This document shows positions 17,013-25,972 of a stretch of 31,280 nt of DNA, in pieces. The stretch's first letter is position 1, and every line of letters begins with the position of its first letter. Source of the DNA: Oxalobacter formigenes (GTDB lineage: Bacteria > Pseudomonadota > Gammaproteobacteria > Burkholderiales > Burkholderiaceae_D). Under the pieces are notes generated by a model. It did not search any database and was not told the DNA's origin. It saw only the letters and a list, made by a program, of their open reading frames with translations. The position numbers and the translations under genes were made by a program. The stretch covers positions 1,195 to 32,474 of the forward strand of contig JAHYZB010000025.1 of the NCBI GenBank assembly GCA_019424645.1, given 5' to 3'.

Positions 17013-17399
17013 TCAGAAGTAAGTACCGTCGAAGTATACCCACTGCGAGCCTTCTTTGACAAAGCGGCTGATTTCATGGAGTTTTTGCATACGACCGTTT
17101 ACCTTGTAACTGGCGATGAATTCAACAGTTGCCCTGTCTTCATGTTCCTGATGGCGCAGGATTTTGAGACCGATCCATTTGGTCGGCTGTTTTTTTTCAA
17201 TGATCGTTCCGGAAGGACGGTTTTCTTCTGCCCAGGTGGAACGAAGGTATTCCTCGTTTTCAAGAACGTACGCAGTATATCGGGAACGCATCAGGGAAAC
17301 CGCATCAGGAGGAAATGCCTTTCCTTCCAGATAAGGCTGGCAGCAATCCGCATAGGAAGGGTTGCCGCAAGGACATGGTTTTTGTTCGGTTTTCGACAT
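17013..17399 (-). CDS. YchJ-family SEC-C protein (UPF0225)
   Basis: Small protein of the YchJ/UPF0225 family, function unknown. The N-terminal SEC-C-type zinc motif CPCGNPSYADCCQPYL (Cys near residues 9, 11, 19, 20) is followed by an NTF2-like fold segment (LMRSRYTAYVLENEEYLRSTW, ATVEFIASYKVNGRMQKLHEISRFV, WVYFDGTY). At 128 residues it is a little shorter than E. coli YchJ. It sits six bases after dadA and 20 before bioA, so it is probably co-transcribed. The context gives no specific role. Confidence 0.85.
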   Translation of the reverse strand: MSKTEQKPCPCGNPSYADCCQPYLEGKAFPPDAVSLMRSRYTAYVLENEEYLRSTWAEENRPSGTIIEKKQPTKWIGLKILRHQEHEDRATVEFIASYKVNGRMQKLHEISRFVKEGSQWVYFDGTYF

Positions 17400-17405
17400 G
17401 ACGAA

Positions 17406-18677
17406 CTACTTCATTCCGAAAAATTCGAAATCGACTTCCGGGAGTCGTCCGGAAACGATGTCGGCAATCGAACGACCCGACCCACAGCCCATTGTCCAGC
17501 CCAGTGTGCCATGACCTGTGTTCAGGAAAAGATTACTGATTGACGATTTTCCGATATAGGGAATATTCGATGGCGTCATCGGACGCAAGCCTGTCCAGAA
17601 ATGGGGATTGGAATAATCACAGGCTTCGGGGAACAATTCGGAGGTGCGCCGTATCAATGCCACACATCTCGCTTCATTCAAGGGGCGTTCATAACCGTTC
17701 ATTTCAGCCGTTCCACCGACGCGCAGCCGGTTTCCGAGACGTGAGAATACCAGTTTGTGTCCGGCATCGATCAGGGATACGAGCGGCGCCTTGTCCGGAT
17801 TGGTAACCGGGAAAGTGGCGGAATATCCCTTGGCAGGATAAATCATCAGCGAAATGCCGAGAGGTTTCAAAAACGGTGCGGAAAAACTGCCCATGGAAAT
17901 GACGAAGGCATCGGCTTTCAGAACCTCGAATTCACCGGTTGGTGTGATGGTTTCAACAGCGATGATTCTTGATGCTGCGCCGGTTCCTTCCTTTATCAGG
18001 CGCGTAGCCGTCGTATTGAAACGGAACTCGACCCCTTTTTCAATCGCTTTTTCAGAGAGGGCGACCGTAAATTCACGGGAATCACCATGTTCGTCGTCGG
18101 GCGTGAAATCACCGCCGATCAGTTTGTCGTGAACAGGCGAAAGAGCCGGTTCGATCTGTATGACTTCATCGGGGGTAATGGTATTGCGAGGGCAACCCAG
18201 CGACGTCATCAGTTTTGCGCCACCCTTGGACGATTCATAATCCTCCTTGTCGGTATAAAAGTGCATGATGCCGTGACTTGAATGGGTATAGTCCAGTTTT
18301 GCCTCCTCTCGCAAGGCCCGTAGCGTTCTCTTGCTGAAATCCGACATGGCAACGCATTGGCGCGTATTGTGTGCAGTACGTCTGGGTGAACATTCGAGCA
18401 AAAAGCGGACACCCCATTCCCACTGCAATTGTTCTGCACGAAAACGGTAAAGGAGTGGAGCGTCTTCCTTGCCCAGCCATTTCAGGATTTTCGATGGGGC
18501 AGAAGGGTTCGCCCAGGGTTCCGAATGGGAAACGGAAATCTGGGAACCGTTTCCGAAAGTGGTTTCCTGCGCAGCGCCCGGACGCCGTTCGATAACGGTC
18601 ACGTCATGTCCGGCCTGACGAAGAAACCATGCCGCTGCCGTTCCCGTAATACCCGATCCCAATACAATGACTTTCAC
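17406..18677 (-). CDS. dadA: D-amino acid dehydrogenase
   Basis: FAD-dependent membrane-associated dehydrogenase oxidising D-amino acids (notably D-alanine) to 2-oxo acids. The ADP-binding GSGITGTAAAWFLRQAGHDVTVIER lies at residues 7-31. ETTFGNGSQISVSHSEPWANP and the C-terminal LFLNTGHGTLGWTMGCGSGR are DadA signatures. The length of 423 residues is normal. The start is GTG 18677 with AGAGG seven bases upstream. It lies 15 bases after the DUF2486 gene and six before ychJ. No alanine racemase (dadX) neighbours it, so a dedicated alanine-catabolic operon is not evident. Confidence 0.93.
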   Translation of the reverse strand: MKVIVLGSGITGTAAAWFLRQAGHDVTVIERRPGAAQETTFGNGSQISVSHSEPWANPSAPSKILKWLGKEDAPLLYRFRAEQLQWEWGVRFLLECSPRRTAHNTRQCVAMSDFSKRTLRALREEAKLDYTHSSHGIMHFYTDKEDYESSKGGAKLMTSLGCPRNTITPDEVIQIEPALSPVHDKLIGGDFTPDDEHGDSREFTVALSEKAIEKGVEFRFNTTATRLIKEGTGAASRIIAVETITPTGEFEVLKADAFVISMGSFSAPFLKPLGISLMIYPAKGYSATFPVTNPDKAPLVSLIDAGHKLVFSRLGNRLRVGGTAEMNGYERPLNEARCVALIRRTSELFPEACDYSNPHFWTGLRPMTPSNIPYIGKSSISNLFLNTGHGTLGWTMGCGSGRSIADIVSGRLPEVDFEFFGMK

Positions 18678-18692
18678 AATTTAGCCTCTTAT

Positions 18693-19142
18693 TTATTGAT
18701 CCTCTGTCCGGCCGGATGGTTCCGGCTCATTTTCTTCCGTTATTTTAAGATGATTGTTTTCGGAAAAGGATTCTTTTTTACGAAGGCGATGCAATTCGTC
18801 CGTAACGGCGTGAGTGACGACAACGTCAAGGGTGCTTTGCAGGTCTTTCTGGATTTCAGATACGAGTGTTCCGGTCATTTTCTGGACACTCGTTGCCAGA
18901 TTTTGCTGGATGATCTCTTCCAGCACGAATTGAATCCGTTCCTCAACGCGTTTCAGGATTCTTTCCGTCAGGCGCTGTTCCAGTTCTTCCCAGGCGGTTT
19001 CGTTTTCTGTCGAATCAACAAGATCTGGCAGTGTCGAGAGTATTTCCGTCAGGACGGGAATACCGTCTTCATTCAATGCGGAATGATCTTCAGGAGTTTC
19101 TTCTTTTTTCCCGGGGGAAATGAAGTCATCATTGCTGTTCAT
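18693..19142 (-). CDS. DUF2486-type acidic protein
   Basis: A 149-residue, strongly acidic protein of unknown function. Near residue 27 it has the short IPVLTEI motif that marks the small DUF2486 family encoded next to holC in betaproteobacteria. A long helical, coiled-coil-prone middle follows (LEQRLTERILKRVEERIQFVLEEII), then a charged tail. No membrane segment or catalytic motif is seen. It starts one base inside the holC stop (TAATG), so the two are tightly coupled. The family assignment rests on the motif plus context. Confidence 0.75.
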   Translation of the reverse strand: MNSNDDFISPGKKEETPEDHSALNEDGIPVLTEILSTLPDLVDSTENETAWEELEQRLTERILKRVEERIQFVLEEIIQQNLATSVQKMTGTLVSEIQKDLQSTLDVVVTHAVTDELHRLRKKESFSENNHLKITEENEPEPSGRTEDQ

Positions 19143-19567
19143 TATTTTGCAGTCTCGTGATGAAGGGTGTATCCACGTTCGCGGTAATGAATGTACCTTT
19201 GCCGTCCGGCTTCCGTGTCGGCCGGATCGGTCGATACCAGTTCGAGTAAACGTTCGAATTGTGCGTAAAAAGCGGGGACATCCGGTGACAGATTGACCAG
19301 AATCTGGCTGTGTGGCAATTCTCCGGAATCGCTGGAGGTCAGGATGACAGGGCAGCGCGCGGAATGTCTGTCGCCGATGACGGCATGAGGAAGGAAATCC
19401 GAATCGGAAAAAGTCCAGAGGGTGTCGTCAAGCCTGTTTAACAAATTGCGGTCCGTCGCATAAATAACGACACGGCAATCGGATGAGTTGGCGAGCGCTT
19501 TCCGTACCCATCGACAGGTATAGTGGATTTTGTCTGCAATATGTGTGCGGAATTCAATGTTGGTCAT
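19142..19567 (-). CDS. holC: DNA polymerase III chi subunit
   Basis: HolC (chi) links the clamp-loader complex to single-strand DNA-binding protein during lagging-strand synthesis. The 141-residue protein begins MTNIEFRTHIADKIHYTCRW, the usual family start, and contains VVIYATD, LDDTLWTFSDSDFLPHA and LVNLSPDVPAFYAQFERLLELV, typical of chi. A longer in-frame extension upstream to 19624 is unlikely because it runs through the prlC terminator. It overlaps the DUF2486 gene by one base. The pepA gene frequently upstream in relatives is absent; prlC is there instead. Confidence 0.92.
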   Translation of the reverse strand: MTNIEFRTHIADKIHYTCRWVRKALANSSDCRVVIYATDRNLLNRLDDTLWTFSDSDFLPHAVIGDRHSARCPVILTSSDSGELPHSQILVNLSPDVPAFYAQFERLLELVSTDPADTEAGRQRYIHYRERGYTLHHETAK

Positions 19568-19586
19568 ACAAGCTGCCGGATATCGA

Positions 19587-19626
19587 TTAAAAACGTGAAT
19601 TGACCCGAATGAAAATCGGGTCAATT
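19587..19626 (-). terminator. Rho-independent terminator after prlC
   Basis: Perfect 11-bp arms (19598-19608 and 19616-19626) with a 7-base loop. On minus the stem is followed, after four bases, by TTTTTT (19588-19593). It sits between the prlC stop and the holC start. Confidence 0.82.
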
Positions 19627-19657
19627 ATGAAACGTTTTCGCTGCATTAGTAAAGACT

Positions 19658-21715
19658 TTATGCCGCCAGTCCATTATGTCGGAGCAAGGCGTCAATCGAC
19701 GGTTGCCGTCCCCTGAAGGCGACGAACGATTCAATGGCCGGCCTGGAGCCTCCGACAGACAGGATTTCTTCAAGCAGTTTCGCGCCCATGACCGGTGATA
19801 TCAGATCGTTTCCATCCGCCAGCGATTCCTCGAAGGCACTGTAGACGTCGGCTGAAAGCACTTCTGCCCACTTGTAACTGTAATAGCCCGCTGCATAACC
19901 GCCCGCAAAAATATGGGAAAACGATTGCAGGAAACGGTTAAATTCAGGCGGTATGACGACAGCGTATTTCTGCCGGATGCAATCGAGCACATCCTGCACC
20001 GTTTTCCTGCCGTTCGGGTCGTAATCGTAATGCAGATGCATATCAGCCAGAGAAAATTCGACCTGACGCAGCATCTGGAGTCCGGACTGGTAATTCTTCG
20101 CCGCGGTCATTTTATCGAAAAGCGACTTTGGTAAAGGCTGTTTCGTTTCGATATGGGAACTCATGTTCTGGATGACATCCCATTCCCAGCAGAAATTTTC
20201 CATGAATTGCGACGGCAATTCGACAGCATCCCATTCCACACCTGAAATACCCGATACGCCCAGTTCGCCCACTTTCGTCAGCAGATGATGCAAACCGTGA
20301 CCGAATTCATGGAAAAGCGTCATCACTTCATCATGAGTGAAGAGCGCAGGCTGGAGTTTTCCGTTTTTCTCAATCGGTGAAGAAAAATTGCAGGTCAGAT
20401 AGGCAACCGGTGTCTGGATGCCATTTTGCGTAACGCGACGGCTGCGGGCATCGTCCATCCATGCTCCGCCGCGTTTGCCAGTACGCGCGTACAAATCCAT
20501 ATAGAACTGGCCGATCAATTTTCCGTCCTTTTCGATACGGAAGAATTTGACATCCTTGTGCCAGACGGGCGCCGCATCGGGAAGGATGGTAACCGAATAA
20601 AGTGTCTGGACGAGTTTGAACAGGCCCTCCAGAACATTCGGTTCAGGGAAGTACTGTTTGACTTCCTGCTCGGAAAAAGCGTAGCGTTTCTGTTGCAGTT
20701 TTTCGGAAACGAACGCCATATCCCAGGCTTTCATGTCGTCGATGCCGAGTTCCGTTTTGGCAAATGCCTTGAGTTCTTCCAGATCCTTTTCTGCAAACGG
20801 CCGGGCTTTTTTTGCAAGGTCTTCCAGAAATGAAATCACTTCATCCGGTGTTCTGGCCATTTTCGCGACCAGCGAAACTTCCGCATAATTCGTATAGCCA
20901 AGCAGGTCGGCCTCTTCTTTTCTGAAGCGAAGCAGTTCGTTGATGTTGCCGGTATTGTCCCATTCCGTGTTTGCACCTAGTTCGGATGCACGCGTGGCAT
21001 TGGCCCGATACATTTTTTCCCGGATTTCCCGGTTTTCAACATATTGCATGACCGGGTAAAAAGACGGGAAATGCAGGGTGAATTTATATCCGCTCTTGTT
21101 TTCGTTTTGTGCCATGACACGGGCAACATGCAGATTGTCTTCCGGCAGTCCCTTCAGGTCAGCTTCGTTTTCAACCAGCAGCTCGAAATGGTTGGTCGCG
21201 TCCAGAACGTTTTCGGAAAAACGGGTGGAAAGTGCGGCCATTTTTTCCTGAATGTCGGCAAAGCGTTTCTTTTTGTCTTCCGGCAATTCGGCGCCGCCAA
21301 GACGAAAATCGCGCAGGGAATTATCAATTACCCGTTTTTGGGCATCATCAAGGCTGTTGAAAGAATGGCTATTCTTGATGGCCTTGTATTTGTCGAACAA
21401 AACCAGATTCTGGGACAGTGTCGTCCAGAATTCGGTTATTTTCGGCAGGTTTTCATTGTATGCCGCACGCAATTCGGGCGTATCGACGACAGCGTTCAGA
21501 TGGCCGACAATTCCCCATGCACGGGAGAGCTGTTCGGTGCAATCGTCCAGAGGAGTGATGAAATTGTCCCAGCCGATTTCCGGCATGGGCGCTTCCAGTT
21601 CGGCAACGACGGACTTGCAGCGATCCAGCAGGGTATCGATGGCTGGGGAAATGTGTTCAGGCCGGATTTCATCAAAGCGGGGCAGTCCCTCGAAATTCAA
21701 CAACGGGTTTTTCAT
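19658..21715 (-). CDS. prlC: Oligopeptidase A (M3 metallopeptidase)
   Basis: Cytosolic zinc metallopeptidase that degrades short peptides, including cleaved signal peptides. The 685-residue protein carries the M3 zinc motif HEFGHGLHH near residue 470 followed by the downstream Glu-bearing VEWDAVELPSQFMENF. The N-terminus (NPLLNFEGLPRFDEIRPEHI) and SYKWAEVLSADVYSAFEE are typical of PrlC/OpdA. The start is ATG 21715 with AAAGGAG about eight bases upstream; an upstream in-frame start at 21751 is inferior. It lies downstream of folD but is separated by a terminator. Confidence 0.95.
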   Translation of the reverse strand: MKNPLLNFEGLPRFDEIRPEHISPAIDTLLDRCKSVVAELEAPMPEIGWDNFITPLDDCTEQLSRAWGIVGHLNAVVDTPELRAAYNENLPKITEFWTTLSQNLVLFDKYKAIKNSHSFNSLDDAQKRVIDNSLRDFRLGGAELPEDKKKRFADIQEKMAALSTRFSENVLDATNHFELLVENEADLKGLPEDNLHVARVMAQNENKSGYKFTLHFPSFYPVMQYVENREIREKMYRANATRASELGANTEWDNTGNINELLRFRKEEADLLGYTNYAEVSLVAKMARTPDEVISFLEDLAKKARPFAEKDLEELKAFAKTELGIDDMKAWDMAFVSEKLQQKRYAFSEQEVKQYFPEPNVLEGLFKLVQTLYSVTILPDAAPVWHKDVKFFRIEKDGKLIGQFYMDLYARTGKRGGAWMDDARSRRVTQNGIQTPVAYLTCNFSSPIEKNGKLQPALFTHDEVMTLFHEFGHGLHHLLTKVGELGVSGISGVEWDAVELPSQFMENFCWEWDVIQNMSSHIETKQPLPKSLFDKMTAAKNYQSGLQMLRQVEFSLADMHLHYDYDPNGRKTVQDVLDCIRQKYAVVIPPEFNRFLQSFSHIFAGGYAAGYYSYKWAEVLSADVYSAFEESLADGNDLISPVMGAKLLEEILSVGGSRPAIESFVAFRGRQPSIDALLRHNGLAA

Positions 21716-21753
21716 CTGATACTCCTTTACGGACAATTTTGATCGATTCAAAT

Positions 21754-21782
21754 AAAAAAGGTACGCATTGCGTACCTTTTTT
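21754..21782 (-). terminator. Rho-independent terminator after folD
   Basis: A perfect 13-bp stem (21754-21766 with 21770-21782) closes a three-base loop, flanked by A-tract and T-tract, so it can work in both directions. It lies just after the folD stop on minus and upstream of prlC. Confidence 0.9.
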
Positions 21783-21795
21783 TCCGCTTTTGCGT

Positions 21796-22659
21796 TTATT
21801 TCTTTTTGGCTTCCAGCCGTCTTTCAGCCGCTTCGATTGTATTTTGAAGCAGCATGGTGATGGTCATGGGGCCGACACCACCCGGTACAGGGGTGATGTA
21901 ACCAGCCACTTCCTTGGCATTCGGGAAGTCTACATCACTCCAGAGCTTTCCGTTTTCATCGCGCTCAACACCGACGTCGATAACGACAGCACCCGGCTTG
22001 ACCATATCGGCGGTAATGATGTTCCGTTTCCCGGTTGCGGCAATCAGAACGTCAGCAAGACGGGTGTGATGGCCCAGATCGCGTGTCTTGGAATTACAGA
22101 TGGTGACAGTAGCGCCGGCTTGCAAGAGCAGCATGGACATCGGTTTGCCGACGATATTGGATGCACCGACGATAACGGCATGTGCGCCACGCAATGGATA
22201 GTCGATGGATTCCAGCATTTTCATGACGCCGTATGGCGTACATGGCTTGATTCTTGGCTGGCCAGTCATCAGAAGGCCTGTATTGACGACAGTGAAACAA
22301 TCCATATCCTTTTCGGGATCAATCGCTTCGATAACCTTGCGTCCATCGATATGGTCTGGCAGCGGCAGCTGAACCAGAATGCCATGAACGGATGGATCTT
22401 CGTTCAGTACACGAATACGTTCGAGCAGCTCGGCTTCCGAGAAGTCAGCATCATATTTTTCCAGAATGGAACGGATACCGTTCGCTTTGCAGGCACGTTC
22501 CTTGTTCAGTACATAAACCATGGAGGCCGGGCTGTCGCCGACCAGAATAACAGCCAGTCCGGGGAGTTCCCCTGCTGCGGTCAATTTGGCTGCACGTGCA
22601 GCGATATCTTCGCGGACTTCCTTGGCCAGTTCATTTCCGTTGATAATTTGGGCAGTCAT
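21796..22659 (-). CDS. folD: Methylenetetrahydrofolate dehydrogenase/cyclohydrolase
   Basis: Bifunctional enzyme interconverting 5,10-methylene-, methenyl- and 10-formyl-tetrahydrofolate, with NADP. The PASMVYVLNKERAC segment holds the Tyr and Lys of the active site. VHGILVQLPLPDHI, the NADP-binding VGASNIVGKPMSMLLLQAGATV and the C-terminal GYITPVPGGVGPMTITMLLQNT are family signatures. The 287-residue length is normal. The start is ATG 22659 (MTAQIINGNELAKEV); 19 codons further upstream are open but unlike the family. It is divergent from aceE. Confidence 0.95.
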   Translation of the reverse strand: MTAQIINGNELAKEVREDIAARAAKLTAAGELPGLAVILVGDSPASMVYVLNKERACKANGIRSILEKYDADFSEAELLERIRVLNEDPSVHGILVQLPLPDHIDGRKVIEAIDPEKDMDCFTVVNTGLLMTGQPRIKPCTPYGVMKMLESIDYPLRGAHAVIVGASNIVGKPMSMLLLQAGATVTICNSKTRDLGHHTRLADVLIAATGKRNIITADMVKPGAVVIDVGVERDENGKLWSDVDFPNAKEVAGYITPVPGGVGPMTITMLLQNTIEAAERRLEAKKK

Positions 22660-22985
22660 TTTGCTTGATGAATAAAAACCGTTAAAAAAATAATTATACG
22701 ACGAACTATTTATCACTTTTTTGCGCAGGTAAAAAACGCAGAATGAGTAAAAGTCTTATAAATTACACGAAAAAGGCAATTTATTGAAGAGAATCAGGAT
22801 TATTTCATGTTTCTAACAAATGAGAAGAGGCTCTGGCTATCATTTCTGTCATATATCCGGGCATCATTTAAGCATAAGACTGTCTTTTGATTTTCTGTTT
22901 TTATGGTTTATGATCAATCCGTAAACGCGTTTTTCTGATTCTCCAGTTGTGCATTTTTTTTGCCGTTTTAAATTGGGAGGTGTTT
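22660..22985. other. folD-aceE divergent intergenic region
   Basis: An AT-rich gap without a credible gene. It contains the putative aceE promoter (22887-22914). On minus a perfect TATAAT (22693-22698) about 34 bases before the folD ATG may serve folD, though no good -35 accompanies it. I found no clear GntR/PdhR-type palindrome. Confidence 0.5.
22887..22914 (+). promoter_or_regulatory. Putative sigma-70 promoter for the aceE operon
   Basis: TTGATT (22887-22892) and TATGAT (22909-22914) with 16-base spacing, about 70 bases before the aceE ATG. Confidence 0.55.
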
Positions 22986-25679
22986 ATGACAAACCCGCAG
23001 GACGACATTTCTGTCAATGCCTTTGATCCTGACGAGCAGGAAACGTCGGAATGGCTCGAAGCGCTTCATTCCGTTATCGAAAGCGAGGGGCGAGACCGCG
23101 CTCATTACCTGATGGAGCGGCTGGCCGATGTCGCAAGGCAGAAAGGCGTCAATCTTCCTTTTTCCAGCAATACCGCTTACATAAACACCATTCCGCCCGA
23201 TCTGCAGCAGGGCTCGCCGGGAAATATGGATTATGAAGCGCGCCTGAGAGGGTGGATGCGCTGGAACGCGATGGCGATGGTCGTTCGCGCCAACAAGGAT
23301 GGCGACAATCTGGGGGGGCATATAGCCTCATTCACCTCGCTGGCGACCATGTTCGGTACCGGTTTCCACCATTTCTGGCGTGCTCCGACGGAAACCTTTG
23401 ACGGCGACCTTGTCTATTTTCAGGGACATTCCTCTCCCGGCATTTATGCACGCGCTTTTCTGGAAGGACGGTTGTCGGAGGATCAGCTGGAAAATTTCCG
23501 GCGGGAAGTTCATGGAAATGGCCTGTCTTCCTATCCCCATCCGAGGCTGATGCCGGATTTCTGGCAGTTCCCGACCGTATCGATGGGGCTTGGCCCGATC
23601 ATGGCGATTTATCAGGCCCGTTTCCTGAAATACCTTCAGGCACGGGGTATCGCCAATACCGAAGGCCGCAAAGTGTGGGTTTTCTGTGGCGACGGCGAAA
23701 TGGACGAGCCGGAAGCCAAGGGCGCAATCAGTCTGGCATCAAGAGAAACGCTCGACAATCTGATCATGGTCATCAACTGTAATTTGCAACGTCTGGATGG
23801 ACCTGTCCGTGGAAATGGCAAGATCATTCAGGAACTGGAAGCGGATTTCCGTGGATCGGGCTGGAACGTCATCAAGGTCATCTGGGGTTCCGATTGGGAC
23901 GAACTTCTTTCAAGGGACAAGGACAACATCCTGAAAAAAACCATGATGGAAACCGTCGATGGCGAATACCAGATATACAAGGCCAAGGATGGTGCCTATG
24001 TTCGCGAACATTTCTTCGGCAAGGACCCACGCCTGCTGAAAATGGTCGAAAACATGTCGGACGACGAAATCTGGCGTCTCTCCCGTGGTGGTCACGACCC
24101 TCAAAAAGTCTATGCCGCGTTCAAGGTGGCCCAGGAACATACCGGACAGCCGACCGTCATTTTGTGCCAGACCGTCAAGGGTTATGGCATGGGCAAGGCC
24201 GGCGAGGCGTTGAACATCGCCCATCAGGTCAAGAAACTCGACGACATGACGATCCGTTCCCTGCGGGACCGTGCCGGAGTGCCGATTCCGGATGAGAAAC
24301 TGGACGAAGTGCCTTTTTACATGCCGCCGGAAGATGCACCTGAAATGGTTTATCTCCATGAACGGAGAAAATTGCTGGGTGGCTATTTGCCGCACCGTCG
24401 GGAAAAGGCGGATGAACATCTGGTTGTACCACCCCTGTCGGCTTTTGAGGCCGTACTTGAACCGACACATCCGGGACGCGAAATTTCAACGACACAGGCG
24501 TACGTCCGGACACTGGGTATTTTGCTGAGATCGACGGACATCGGCAGACGGATCGTGCCGATTATGGTGGACGAATCGCGTACCTTCGGTATGGAAGGCC
24601 TGTTCCGGCAGATCGGTATTTACAATCCCAAAGGCCAGCTTTACGAACCGGTCGATCAGGACGAGGTGATGTATTACCGTGAGGATAAGGCAGGGCAGAT
24701 TCTGCAGGAGGGCATTACTGAAGCCGGTGGTGTCTGTTCATGGATTGCGGCTGCGACAAGTTATTCGACGAGCAACAAGATCATGCTGCCTTTCTATACC
24801 TATTACTCGATGTTCGGTTTCCAGCGCACGGGTGACTTGATGTGGGCGGCAGCTGACATGATGGCGCGAGGTTTCCTGATCGGCGGGACAGCCGGACGTA
24901 CAACCTTGAATGGTGAAGGCCTTCAACATGAGGATGGCCATAATCACGTTATGGCGGCGGCCATTCCGAACTGCATTCCATATGATCCGGGCTTTGCCCA
25001 TGAAGTAGCTGTCATCATACAGGACGGTGCACGTCGTATGATCGAGAATCAGGAAAACGTTTTCTATTACGTTTCGGTCATGAATGAAGCCTATCCGCAA
25101 CCGGGTATGAAACCGGGACAGGAAGAAGGCATCCTGAAAGGTATGTATCTACTGGCTGAAGGCGACAAAGAGTTGTCTCAACGTGTCCAGTTGCTGGGGT
25201 CGGGAACGATTACCCACGAGATGCTTTCCGCGGTCGAACTTCTGAAAAATGACTGGCAGGTTGCGGCAGATATCTGGTCGGTGACTTCCTTTACGCTGCT
25301 GGCACGAGAAGGAAACGATGTCGAACGCTGGAACATGATGCATCCGGGAGAAGAACCGAAAGTGCCTTATGCCACACAGTGCCTGAAAGACACGAAAGGC
25401 CCTGTAATCGCGTCGACGGATTACATTCGCCTGTTTGCCGAACAGATCCGGGCGTATATCCCTGAAGGGCGTTCTTACACCGTTTTGGGTACGGACGGTT
25501 TCGGCCGTTCGGATACACGTGCCAATTTGCGCAACTTCTTTGAGATCGACCGTTATTACGTAACGGTGGCTGCTCTGGAAGCACTGGCAAGATCGGGAGA
25601 TATACCGGTTGAGACGGTTTCGAAGGCGATTGAAAAGTACGGTATCGACAGGGAAAAACCGAATCCGGTCGATCTGTAA
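22986..25679 (+). CDS. aceE: Pyruvate dehydrogenase E1 component
   Basis: Homodimeric thiamine-diphosphate E1 of the pyruvate dehydrogenase complex. It decarboxylates pyruvate and acetylates the lipoyl arms. The 897-residue length matches the single-chain E1 type. The ThDP/Mg motif is GDGEMDEPEAKGAISLA near residue 235, ending in NCNLQRLDGPVRGNGK. TVKGYGMGKAGEALNIAHQ, LMVDESRTFGMEGLF-like and LNGEGLQHEDGHNH segments are present. The start is ATG 22986 (MTNPQDD) with GGGAGG five bases upstream, preferred over an in-frame upstream ATG at 22947. It is the first gene of aceE-aceF-lpdA. Confidence 0.97.
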   Translation: MTNPQDDISVNAFDPDEQETSEWLEALHSVIESEGRDRAHYLMERLADVARQKGVNLPFSSNTAYINTIPPDLQQGSPGNMDYEARLRGWMRWNAMAMVVRANKDGDNLGGHIASFTSLATMFGTGFHHFWRAPTETFDGDLVYFQGHSSPGIYARAFLEGRLSEDQLENFRREVHGNGLSSYPHPRLMPDFWQFPTVSMGLGPIMAIYQARFLKYLQARGIANTEGRKVWVFCGDGEMDEPEAKGAISLASRETLDNLIMVINCNLQRLDGPVRGNGKIIQELEADFRGSGWNVIKVIWGSDWDELLSRDKDNILKKTMMETVDGEYQIYKAKDGAYVREHFFGKDPRLLKMVENMSDDEIWRLSRGGHDPQKVYAAFKVAQEHTGQPTVILCQTVKGYGMGKAGEALNIAHQVKKLDDMTIRSLRDRAGVPIPDEKLDEVPFYMPPEDAPEMVYLHERRKLLGGYLPHRREKADEHLVVPPLSAFEAVLEPTHPGREISTTQAYVRTLGILLRSTDIGRRIVPIMVDESRTFGMEGLFRQIGIYNPKGQLYEPVDQDEVMYYREDKAGQILQEGITEAGGVCSWIAAATSYSTSNKIMLPFYTYYSMFGFQRTGDLMWAAADMMARGFLIGGTAGRTTLNGEGLQHEDGHNHVMAAAIPNCIPYDPGFAHEVAVIIQDGARRMIENQENVFYYVSVMNEAYPQPGMKPGQEEGILKGMYLLAEGDKELSQRVQLLGSGTITHEMLSAVELLKNDWQVAADIWSVTSFTLLAREGNDVERWNMMHPGEEPKVPYATQCLKDTKGPVIASTDYIRLFAEQIRAYIPEGRSYTVLGTDGFGRSDTRANLRNFFEIDRYYVTVAALEALARSGDIPVETVSKAIEKYGIDREKPNPVDL

Positions 25680-25741
25680 CCGAATCTGTGTGAAAAGCGG
25701 AATATCGTATTTCCTGCATTAAGACATAAAGGGATGCAAGA

Positions 25742-25972
25742 ATGAGAACAGTGGAAATCAAGGTGCCGGACATAGGTGACTTCAAGGATGTGGAAGTCAT
25801 CGAAGTGATGGTGAAGGAAGGGGAGGAGATCGCCAGGGACCAGTCGATCGTGCTGGTCGAATCGGACAAGGCGAGCATGGAAATCCCCTCATCGGAAGCG
25901 GGAAAAATCAGGGAACTGAAAGTCAAACTGGGAGACAAGGTTTCCGAAGGCTCCGTTTTGCTTGTACTGGAT
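25742..25972 (+). repeat. Lipoyl-domain direct repeat, copy 1 (aceF)
   Basis: The first 77 codons of aceF match the first 77 codons of lpdA (27122-27352) at about 65 residues by eye. They share an uninterrupted 50-base identity, 25838-25887 with 27218-27267, around the lipoyl lysine. Confidence 0.88.

Noticed and set aside
21739..22668. A 309-codon open frame on plus covering folD
   Set aside because: It is exactly antisense to folD, whose motifs are intact; the product is rich in Cys, His, Phe and Gln with no family pattern. It is a codon-usage shadow.
25680..25741. Internal promoter or terminator between aceE and aceF
   Set aside because: No convincing -35/-10 pair or stem with T-run in the gap; a single operon is simpler.
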